Assembly: GCF_901875305.1 (NCBI RefSeq)
Contig: NZ_CABFLY010000003.1
Coordinates: 124,001-188,000, forward strand
DNA from: Rothia mucilaginosa
GTDB lineage: Bacteria > Actinomycetota > Actinomycetes > Actinomycetales > Micrococcaceae
DNA: 64,000 bases
Direction: 5' to 3'
Made by a program: the position numbers and the translations under genes. The notes under the pieces are model-generated. The model was not told the origin of the DNA and did not search any database. It was given only the letters and a program-made list of their open reading frames with translations. Position 1 is the stretch's first letter. Each line of letters opens with the position of its first letter. Shown piece after piece: positions 54,509 through 62,093 of the stretch.

Positions 54509-57500
54509 TTAGCTTCGGCGTGCGGCAAGAGGAACACGGGTACCAGCACCGTCACGCACGGTACGGACACCGCGGCCCTGCTGAGCGTTCTCAGTGGTGG
54601 CAACTCGCTCACCGTCCGCCTCGTTCTCAGCGGCAGGATCAGCCGGATTCGGCACTGCCGCAGTGACAGTAGCCTGCAGGTCGAAGCTGACACCCGGGCG
54701 AGTAAACCAACCGGATCGAGCACCGTGCACCTCAACGGCAATAAGGTTCGTACCCGCCTTCAGCTGAGAAGCCGGAACCGTGAAGGTCACCGGGGTCTTC
54801 TGAGCCTGGTCAGCGGATACACCATGCACGGCAACGGTGGTGTTCCAGAGGGCTGCGCGGGTTCCGAAACCGGCACGTCCCACCTCCTGGCCGTTGACCG
54901 CTACAGCAACAGCATCATCCGCGTAGGTGGTCAGCACCAGATCGCGACTTGCCTGATCACGAGTGAGATCAATCGTGGTGTAGGCGTAAATGTTGTTGTA
55001 CGGGCGGTAACGGTGAACCGGAACACGAGTATTGAACTTACCGTAACCAAGGCCGATAGGCGCCCGACCTTCGTGCCAGGTAGCGTTGGCCAAATCCTCT
55101 AGAGAGAAATGGAAGTTGTACTTCCAAGCCTTCGCACGGTTCGGAGCCTTATCAGAGACAACGTAATTCCAGGTGGAGCCATAGGGCAAAACAATCTGCT
55201 CCTTGGGGGTAGGAGTCGGCTGAGGCTCTTCGGGCTTCGGTTTGATAGGTGAGGGGCTCTCCGGAGGAGCGGGTGTGGGGTTCAGACGACTGGGGGCAAT
55301 CTGGACTCCGGTCGAAGCCGAGTAGTTATCCGAAGTGTCCACGGCGCGCACAAAGTAGTGCGCATTATCGCGATGATCCACCTCATAGGAGGTGCCGGAG
55401 ACGGTGGCAATCGGGCGGTCGCCACGCAGAATCTGGTAGCGTACGGTATCGCTATCGGAGACGGGGTCCCACGTCAGGGAGTCCTTGTCATCCTTGAGAT
55501 TCACCTTCAGGTTCTGCGGCGTAGCCGGCGGGGTCACGTCACGCTGTTCAAAACGTGCAAAGCCCACGGTGTTCTGGATGCCGTTAACCCCCAGGGTGTG
55601 ATGGATATCGCCACCGACCCACAGAGCGCCGGTGGAATCCACAAAGGATTCCCAGATGCCGAAGCCGTGGTCACCCTTAATGGCGGGGGAAAATTCGGGT
55701 AGCATCTTGCCCGTTTCCGGGTCAAAAGCGGCCACAAGTTTCACCGAATGAATCACAGAGGACTCCGGCAGCGGTGCACGCTTGGTGTGCGAATCCTGGT
55801 ACAGGAAATCGCCGCAGTGGCAAGCTCCGTAGAGGGTCTTGCGCTCCTGATCCAGGTGCAGATCCTGGAAATCGCCACCGGTGAGGGTAATTGCGGTGTA
55901 GGTAGGACGCATATCGCTCTTGCTGTAACGGGAGATAAGATGCTCCGTACCGCCAACCCAGACGCCGGATCCAGCATCCTGAACGTCGAACTGGAAGCCC
56001 CAGACCTTTGTCTCGTGTATTAGGTCACTCACATTTGCACCGGGGGGAACTTCGGAATTCTGGTAAACCCAGTGGCCACCCTTCTGCTGATCCTCAGTGA
56101 TGTCTGCTACACGATATGCCAAGCCGTCGTTCAGCCAGGTAAAGTAACCAGCCACATACACGTGGGAGTTATCTTCGGAAGTGCTAATGCCGTTCACAGT
56201 ACCATTGAACGCCTGACGCCATTCGCGGTCGACGCTTACGATACCGGGTACACCATTGGAGGGTGCGCCCAGCTTGAAACGTGCGATGTTACGGGAGTAT
56301 GCAATGCCCGCGCTATCGCTCTCCTTGACGTGGGTGAAAGAACCACCGATATACACGTAATCGCCTCGACGGTGAATGGTCTTCACCACGAGCTCGTCGC
56401 CCTGGATACGGTTGGAGATGCTTACGGACTCCCACTCGGGAGCAATCTCACCCGTGGTGGCATCCACGACCACGAAACCTGAGAAGTCCCGGCCGTTCAC
56501 CTTAGTGAAGTAGCCACCAATTGCCAGGCGGTTATTCGGCAGAGCCTCAACCGCCTTAACCTGACCGTTGACCGTCAGATGGAAGTTTCGGCGTAGCTCC
56601 CCAGTCTTCGGGTCGAAGCCCGCGATGTTGGACTGATTCACCACTTCACCTGAGGAGGACTCCAGGTTCATGAAGTCTCCACCGATAAACACGGTGGAGG
56701 AGTTCTCATCGTGCTTAACCTCGGTGATGGCCTCAACATAGGTGTGCAGCTCGTCAGTCTTACCGCTAGAGGTCTTAGAACTCGTACGCCAGCGCCAGGT
56801 TGCGGAACGGCTATTGGGTAGCGCGCGGCGGTGGCTGGCTTCGGTGCCCTGCGAACCAATCTCGGTTAGCTTCAGGTCGTTCTGAGTCAGCTTGGGACGC
56901 AGGAACATCTGCGTGTAACCAAAAGCGCTCTGGCTCGTTCCCTCGGTTGTGTAGATGTAGGAGTTTCGTGCATCGCTCATGGAAGGGACAGCGCCGTCCT
57001 GAGCGATGGGGGCATCCTTACCGTAGCGGAAGCCGATGCGGTAATCCTGCTTGGGCATCTCTTCAAAAAGCAGAGCCTTGAAACCATTGTCCTGGCCGCG
57101 CAACATATGGTCTTGCCAGGTGACGTCGTGCCAATCCCGGCGACTATTATCGTTATACGCGGCAAACTCGTCGGGGTTCTGGACGACAGCATTGGACCAG
57201 AAGGCGTTGGCACGCAAAGCCCAGGTCCACTCGGAGGTCTGGCGGCGCTGTACAGTCACTTCCTGCCACTTAGTGCCGGATGTGTTCAGCACGCGGCGGA
57301 AGCGGTAGCCGTCAGCCAAATCCTGCGGGGACATACCGTTGAGCAACTTGTTAATGGTGGTGCCCGAAAGCTGCACCGGGGTCGTAGCAGCAGGTAGAGA
57401 TGAGAAAGGACGAACCTGGTCCTGATTGAGCGTCAGACCTGAAGAAGCGGGCGCCGCAGAACTATATAGCTGAGCGGGGTCGCCCTGACCTTCGTAGCCT

Positions 57501-57871
57501 TCGGTCCAGCCGTCGCGGCCCTCAGCAATCTTGACCCAGCCGCCACCATCGGTTTCCTGGTCACAGTAGAACTGAGTAGGTGCGCTCATAGTCGGGGTAT
57601 ACAGCCAGTATGCACCGCTCTTTGCTTCGGGGTTGGCCTGCTTAGCCTCCCAACAGCTGGCAGCGGCGCGCTCGGAAGTGGTGCCGTTGTAGAAGGAAGA
57701 GTCCTTCTGAATGTTCGTCTGTTCAGCGGTTTTTTCGACCGCGGCACCCGGTGCCAGAGTGGGAAGGCTAGCGGGCAATGCCAGCGCGGTTGCAATACTG
57801 AGGCATAGGGTCGAACGAGTCATGGCAGAACGAGAAAAGCCAGACCCCGTTATCCCAAAAAGGGCTTTCAT
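54509..57871 (-). CDS. Secreted fibrinogen-like YCDxxxxGGGW protein 1 (large, with extra C-terminal domain)
   Basis: 1120-residue exported protein. In order: signal peptide (hydrophobic core about 20-40); bacterial fibrinogen-like domain (about 58-300) with AYWLYTPTMSAP and FYCDQETDGGGW; a Delta-60/propeller-like repeat region (about 350-760) with units such as NNRLAIGGYFTKVNG and HVYVAGYFTWLN, and a CHCGDF cysteine pair; a fibronectin type III-like domain (about 765-860, TPPATPQNLKV); a Pro-rich linker; a galactose-binding-like beta-sandwich (about 895-1075) with TYADDAVAVAVNGQEVGRAG and GTNLIAVEVHG; a polar tail. No LPXTG anchor. Start moved from 57973 to ATG 57871 (GGAGATATC upstream). Probably a glycan-binding adhesin; the ligand is unknown. 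Confidence 0.83.
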   Translation of the reverse strand: MKALFGITGSGFSRSAMTRSTLCLSIATALALPASLPTLAPGAAVEKTAEQTNIQKDSSFYNGTTSERAAASCWEAKQANPEAKSGAYWLYTPTMSAPTQFYCDQETDGGGWVKIAEGRDGWTEGYEGQGDPAQLYSSAAPASSGLTLNQDQVRPFSSLPAATTPVQLSGTTINKLLNGMSPQDLADGYRFRRVLNTSGTKWQEVTVQRRQTSEWTWALRANAFWSNAVVQNPDEFAAYNDNSRRDWHDVTWQDHMLRGQDNGFKALLFEEMPKQDYRIGFRYGKDAPIAQDGAVPSMSDARNSYIYTTEGTSQSAFGYTQMFLRPKLTQNDLKLTEIGSQGTEASHRRALPNSRSATWRWRTSSKTSSGKTDELHTYVEAITEVKHDENSSTVFIGGDFMNLESSSGEVVNQSNIAGFDPKTGELRRNFHLTVNGQVKAVEALPNNRLAIGGYFTKVNGRDFSGFVVVDATTGEIAPEWESVSISNRIQGDELVVKTIHRRGDYVYIGGSFTHVKESDSAGIAYSRNIARFKLGAPSNGVPGIVSVDREWRQAFNGTVNGISTSEDNSHVYVAGYFTWLNDGLAYRVADITEDQQKGGHWVYQNSEVPPGANVSDLIHETKVWGFQFDVQDAGSGVWVGGTEHLISRYSKSDMRPTYTAITLTGGDFQDLHLDQERKTLYGACHCGDFLYQDSHTKRAPLPESSVIHSVKLVAAFDPETGKMLPEFSPAIKGDHGFGIWESFVDSTGALWVGGDIHHTLGVNGIQNTVGFARFEQRDVTPPATPQNLKVNLKDDKDSLTWDPVSDSDTVRYQILRGDRPIATVSGTSYEVDHRDNAHYFVRAVDTSDNYSASTGVQIAPSRLNPTPAPPESPSPIKPKPEEPQPTPTPKEQIVLPYGSTWNYVVSDKAPNRAKAWKYNFHFSLEDLANATWHEGRAPIGLGYGKFNTRVPVHRYRPYNNIYAYTTIDLTRDQASRDLVLTTYADDAVAVAVNGQEVGRAGFGTRAALWNTTVAVHGVSADQAQKTPVTFTVPASQLKAGTNLIAVEVHGARSGWFTRPGVSFDLQATVTAAVPNPADPAAENEADGERVATTENAQQGRGVRTVRDGAGTRVPLAARRS

Positions 57872-57929
57872 GATATCTCCAAATGAATACCAAAAATTGT
57901 ATGAAAACGCAGCATCATTAATGCGTTGT

Positions 57930-57940
57930 GGATAATACCG
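57930..57940 (-). promoter_or_regulatory. Shared 11-base motif upstream of fibrinogen-like gene 1
   Basis: CGGTATTATCC on the minus strand, about 60 bases before the start codon; contains a -10-like TATTAT. The same 11 bases occur before the lipoprotein gene (58885-58895). Confidence 0.35.
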
Positions 57941-57980
57941 GTCCGAGCTAAACTGCGCAGACCGACATCTCAATTAGTCC

Positions 57981-58838
57981 CTAGCAATCAGGGTTATTCG
58001 GGAAATCGTGGGTTGCAATTTTCCACTGACCGTTGACCTGAACAAGGGTGTAGATATTGAGTGAACGCTTGGGGGAACTATCGTCCTTAACGGGCTGATT
58101 GTTCTCATCGTAAATTTTGACCGACGAGGAGTCCATGCACACTTCCAGCAGGCGTGCAGGCTGACCCTTGTACTGCGTATCGGCCATGCGGGGCGTACCC
58201 ACCACGGTGGAGGAACCCTCGTAATGCCAACCCGCCATAGCATATTCGGAGGCCTGCACTGCAAACTCGGCGGCGGCAGAATCCACAGAAATATTCTCGA
58301 TGGCGTGAATCGTGTCCTCATCGAGGACTGCACGAGCCTTCTCCACATTCTGTTCCTGAGAATCCTCATCGCTGGTAGGCTCGCTGGTCGCCTCCGGCGA
58401 AGCCGCGGCGGAGGGCGCCGGCTTAACGGTGGAGAGAATGTTCTCGTAGGAATTGACAAGCTCGGTGGTCTTCTTGACCTCTGAATTATCGGTGGGGACC
58501 GGAGAAGCCTTCTTCATGTCTTCAGCACCGGTGTAAATCTCTTCCAGTTTCTGGCCGTCGGAGGAGGTGGTCTCAGCACCAGCTGAAGGGCTAGCATCGG
58601 ATGCGCCCTGATCGGAGTTGTGGCTGGACGAGGCCGAGGCCTGCGCACCAGCAGCTGAAGAGGACTGAGCCGAAGATACGTTGGCGGAAGCGCTCGCCGA
58701 GGAGGTGGCCGACGAAGAACTCTGCGCAGTGGAATTTTCGGAAGCGCAAGCACTGAGCAGAAGCGCCGAAACCGCGAGGGTGCTCAGAGCGCTGAGGCGA
58801 CGGGCCTTCGAAGAACCCGCAGAGAAAAGGTTAGACAT
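57981..58838 (-). CDS. Exported lipoprotein, Ser/Ala-rich stalk and C-terminal NTF2-like domain
   Basis: 285 residues. Seen: signal peptide with lipobox LLLSAC (Cys31), then about 120 residues of Ser, Ala, Thr, Gln and Glu, likely a flexible wall-spanning stalk, then a globular part (about 160-285) with YAMAGWHYEGSSTVVGTP, LLEVCMDSSSV, and VQVNGQWKIATHDFP, which resembles NTF2-like domains common in actinobacterial lipoproteins (fold assignment tentative). A terminal Cys could pair with that in EVC. Start moved from 58874 to ATG 58838 with AGAGG. Lies between two fibrinogen-like genes on the same strand; a partner role is possible. Function unknown. Confidence 0.75.
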   Translation of the reverse strand: MSNLFSAGSSKARRLSALSTLAVSALLLSACASENSTAQSSSSATSSASASANVSSAQSSSAAGAQASASSSHNSDQGASDASPSAGAETTSSDGQKLEEIYTGAEDMKKASPVPTDNSEVKKTTELVNSYENILSTVKPAPSAAASPEATSEPTSDEDSQEQNVEKARAVLDEDTIHAIENISVDSAAAEFAVQASEYAMAGWHYEGSSTVVGTPRMADTQYKGQPARLLEVCMDSSSVKIYDENNQPVKDDSSPKRSLNIYTLVQVNGQWKIATHDFPNNPDC

Positions 58839-58884
58839 AGGAAGCCTCTTTGGTGGTTGGAGTGAGATGGTCAATGTTCCGGAA

Positions 58885-58895
58885 GGATAATACCG
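58885..58895 (-). promoter_or_regulatory. Shared 11-base motif upstream of the lipoprotein gene
   Basis: Second copy of CGGTATTATCC (minus strand), about 47 bases before the lipoprotein start. Its -10-like TATTAT suggests a promoter shared with fibrinogen-like gene 1. Confidence 0.35.
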
Positions 58896-59089
58896 CGCCC
58901 AGAGGTTCGGTTCCTAAAGGCTATCACGCCAAGCTGAGAAAATACTTGAATTCTAAAAGATTGCATTTTCGTAACATTTGAGAATAGAGAACAGGTATTG
59001 CTGGATGTAAACCTGCGTATGAAGGAAATATACATCTTTAGGTGAAAAAACTATGATGCACATCAGGGAAATGTATACACTATGTGCAA

Positions 59090-59127
59090 AATACCCCGGA
59101 TTAGTTACAAAACTAATCCGGGGTATT
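59090..59127. terminator. Terminator after fibrinogen-like gene 2
   Basis: Perfect 17-base arms (59090-59106 and 59111-59127) with loop ACAA, in the 349-base gap before the lipoprotein gene. The rest of the gap is AT-rich and should include the lipoprotein promoter. Confidence 0.85.
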
Positions 59128-59187
59128 AGGGCGAATATCACGTTGAATTAAACGTTATATTACTCGATATTTGCCCTGAACTAGGAG

Positions 59188-61662
59188 TTATGCTGCCCGC
59201 ACAGCCTGGGTGCTCGCAGAATAATTACCCGAGGTGTCCACCGCGCGTACGTAATACTTGGCATCATCACGGTGGTCAACCGAGAAATTCGTACCAGACA
59301 CCGTTGCAATCGGACGGTCATCACGCAACACCTGGTAGATCACATGACGCTCTGACACGGCAGACCAACTCAACTGATCCTTCGCACCGTTATGCCTCAC
59401 CTTCAGATTCTGCGGAGTCTCCGGAGGAGTCACGTCGCGAGCCGCAAAGCGGGCGAAGCCCACGGTCTCCTGCACACCATTAGCACCCAGAGACTTGTCG
59501 AGGTCACCGCCCACCCACAGGGTACCGGTCGAATCCACAAAGGACTCCCACACGCCGTAGCCATGCGCGCCGCTCATAATCGGAGCCCACTCAGGAAGCA
59601 TCTTGCCGCTGTCCTTATCAAAGGCGGCGACCAGGCGAATCGTCTGGGCATCCGCGGCATTTACCCATTCCGAGAAGACCTTATCTGCACCCTGGAACAG
59701 GAAATCACCGCAGTGGCAGGCACCATAGATGGTTTTACCGCTCAGATGCAGATCCTGGAAATCGCCACCCTCGCGAGTAATTGCGCTGTCGGTACGCCGC
59801 ATGCTCGATTTATCGTAGCGGCTAATCATGTGCTCGGTACCGCCCAACCAGACGGAAGAGCCAGCATCCTGAACGTCAAACTGGAAGCCCCACATCAGAC
59901 GCTCATTCCTCAAATCCCAGGTCCGAGCACCGCCGGGGATGTACGACGGCTCATGGCTCCAATCGCCGCCACTCTGGCGAGGATTCGTAATATTGGCAAT
60001 ACGGAAAGCCAAACCGCCATTAAGCTGCGTGAAATAGCCGGCCACATACACGTGGGTGTTTCCCTCGGAAGCACTCACACCGTTCACCGTGCCATTGAAC
60101 ACCGGACGCCAGTTCCAGTCCACTTCGCCGTTGCTCAGCTTGATGCGGGCCAGATTCCTCGAGTAGGCGTACGTAGCGGAGGTGTTACCCTTCACATGCG
60201 TGAAGGAACCACCAAGGTACAGATACCCGTCGCGAACGTGCAGAGTCTTCACCTGAACCGGCAGGGAAGAGATACGGCTCTGAACGTGAATATCCCACTG
60301 CTCCGCCACCTGACCCGTCTTCGGATCCAGCAACACGAAGCCGTTGTGGTTCTCACCGTTCACCCTGGTGAAGGAGCCGCCCACAGCCAACAGGCCATTC
60401 GGAAGCGCCTCAACCGACTTCACCTGACCGTTAATGCTCGGACGGAAGGAACGGCGCAGCTCGCCGGTACCCACCTCGTAAGCCGCAAGGAAAGCCTGGT
60501 CGACCTTCTCACCGCTGGCCGATTCAACGTAGGCAAAGTCGCCGCCGGTGAAGACCGCGCCGCCCACCTCGGTGATGGCCTCAACCTGGGTGTTCATCTC
60601 GCCATTCTTACCGGTTCCGGTCGTCCTACTTGTACGCCACTTCCACTTCTCGGAGTAGCTATTGGGCAACGCGCGGCGGTTGCTGGCCTCAGCACCCTGC
60701 TGACCGTAATCATGCAGGCCCTTAGCCGCCAGATCATTCTGCGTCACCTTCGGGCGCAAGAATATCTGGGTAAAGACCAGAGGAGTGGAGTAGTCATTTG
60801 CCGGACGGTAGATGTACGCCGAAGGACGGTTCATCAGATAGGTTTCGGTCCACCACGTAATCCTTGCATGCGGTCCGTAGGTGAAGCCCAGCTTATAACC
60901 CTGCGAAGGCTTCTCTACGAAATGCAGAGAGCGGAAGTCATCCGAGTCGTGGGTAAAGATATTGCCAGCAACCTGATCACGGCTGAAATAGTTGTAACGG
61001 CTACTGTACTGCCAGGTGTTCCTCACCGAAAAGTTTGACCAGTACATCTTAGCGCGGAGGGTCCAGGTCCATTCGGTACTGGAATCACGACGAGCCGTAA
61101 AATCCTGCCACGTAGTACCCTCAACGTTCATGGCACGGTGGAAACGCACACCATCGGGCAAATCCTGCGGACGGGTACCGTTCAACAGCGCATTCACCGT
61201 CTGACCCGGCAACTGCACCGCATCAAAACCGGTGGGGTTCTTATACAGCTGTTCGGCATTGCCGCGGCCATTGTAATTCTCGGTCCAGCTCTCGCGACCT
61301 CGACCAATCATGACCCAACCGCCGCCATCGGTTTCCTGATCACAGTAGAACTGCTCCGGAGCGCTCATCTGCGGGGTGTACAACCAGTAGGCGCCACTCC
61401 TAGCATTCGGTTTGTTCTGCTTGATTTCCCAGCAGCTGGCGGCAGCACGTTCGCTCGACGAACCGTCGTAGTAGTGGGCATCAGTAGCCTGCGCACCGGT
61501 CGCAATCGGACCCAGCGAAGCCACGACCATCGCAACGGAAGCCACCGCGGCGCCCCACGCTCGGGACATCGAACGGGACGCTGCTCCAGAACTCGGAGGA
61601 ACAGCCTCGCCGGACGCCAGGGAACGAGAACGCCCCCGACGCATCAACGGAAGAAAATTCAT
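59188..61662 (-). CDS. Secreted fibrinogen-like YCDxxxxGGGW protein 2
   Basis: 824 residues. Long N-terminal region with Arg-rich start then a hydrophobic core (about 34-60, AWGAAVASVAMVVASLGPIA), a signal peptide with an extended n-region. Then the fibrinogen-like domain (about 63-310) with AYWLYTPQMSAP and FYCDQETDGGGW; a Delta-60/propeller-like region (about 350-730) with NGLLAVGGSFTRVNG and HVYVAGYFTQLNGG, and a CHCGDF pair; and a C-terminal fibronectin III-like domain (about 735-824). It lacks the galactose-binding-like domain and Pro-rich linker of protein 1. No wall anchor seen. ATG start with GGAGAG upstream. Confidence 0.83.
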   Translation of the reverse strand: MNFLPLMRRGRSRSLASGEAVPPSSGAASRSMSRAWGAAVASVAMVVASLGPIATGAQATDAHYYDGSSSERAAASCWEIKQNKPNARSGAYWLYTPQMSAPEQFYCDQETDGGGWVMIGRGRESWTENYNGRGNAEQLYKNPTGFDAVQLPGQTVNALLNGTRPQDLPDGVRFHRAMNVEGTTWQDFTARRDSSTEWTWTLRAKMYWSNFSVRNTWQYSSRYNYFSRDQVAGNIFTHDSDDFRSLHFVEKPSQGYKLGFTYGPHARITWWTETYLMNRPSAYIYRPANDYSTPLVFTQIFLRPKVTQNDLAAKGLHDYGQQGAEASNRRALPNSYSEKWKWRTSRTTGTGKNGEMNTQVEAITEVGGAVFTGGDFAYVESASGEKVDQAFLAAYEVGTGELRRSFRPSINGQVKSVEALPNGLLAVGGSFTRVNGENHNGFVLLDPKTGQVAEQWDIHVQSRISSLPVQVKTLHVRDGYLYLGGSFTHVKGNTSATYAYSRNLARIKLSNGEVDWNWRPVFNGTVNGVSASEGNTHVYVAGYFTQLNGGLAFRIANITNPRQSGGDWSHEPSYIPGGARTWDLRNERLMWGFQFDVQDAGSSVWLGGTEHMISRYDKSSMRRTDSAITREGGDFQDLHLSGKTIYGACHCGDFLFQGADKVFSEWVNAADAQTIRLVAAFDKDSGKMLPEWAPIMSGAHGYGVWESFVDSTGTLWVGGDLDKSLGANGVQETVGFARFAARDVTPPETPQNLKVRHNGAKDQLSWSAVSERHVIYQVLRDDRPIATVSGTNFSVDHRDDAKYYVRAVDTSGNYSASTQAVRAA

Positions 61663-62008
61663 TGTCTCTCCTCAGAGACCTCAACCGGTAGCGGGCGCGT
61701 TTCTCATGCTCGGCTCTCCTGCGCATCGGCGTTGTGTGCGCCCCTAAGAAAGCCGTTCAATCCGAGCTAACAGCGTGTCCACTATCGGAATCAGTGAGTG
61801 TAGTTATCGGAAATTGAATGAATACGTTCAGAACCTGTAGGCGGGTGACCCACCGACTGACTCCGAACGTGCTCAACCGCATCACCTGACACCGCCGGAA
61901 CGACTGCCGCGATGATGCGGAATGATTCTGACCGTCCGGTGCGGACCGTACGGACCGCACCAAGCTCGGACAGAACCAAAACTAGGGGGGTAGCGATACC
62001 CCGGGTGC
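61663..62008. promoter_or_regulatory. Upstream region of fibrinogen-like gene 2 with a GC-rich inverted repeat
   Basis: The gap holds an inverted repeat at 61938-61961: arms GGTGCGG and CCGCACC around an inner palindrome CCGTACGG. It could be an operator. No gene was found; a promoter for gene 2 is expected here but was not identified with confidence. Confidence 0.4.
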
Positions 62009-62055
62009 GCTACCGCCTGCGAGAGTTCCACCGGGAACTCCTCGCAGGCGGTAGC
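62009..62055 (-). terminator. Hairpin after fibrinogen-like gene 3
   Basis: 15-base perfect outer arms (62009-62023 and 62041-62055) continuing into an inner AGTTCC/GGAACT stem. Located 39 bases after the stop; no T-run, so a terminator is likely but not certain. Confidence 0.7.
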
Positions 62056-62093
62056 AAGGAAAGAAACGGACTCATTCAGCCCGCAATGGGGTG

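Noticed and set aside
59392..61038. 548-codon plus-strand frame inside fibrinogen-like gene 2
   Set aside because: Antisense shadow. The minus-strand product has a signal peptide and domains matching two paralogues.
54509..61662. LPXTG-anchored surface proteins
   Set aside because: Neither of the two fibrinogen-like proteins whose full sequence is visible has an LPXTG-like motif, hydrophobic span and positive tail at the C-terminus.
61931..61965. Phage attachment site or transposon end
   Set aside because: The repeat is close to a gene promoter and no integrase, transposase or matching second copy was seen.
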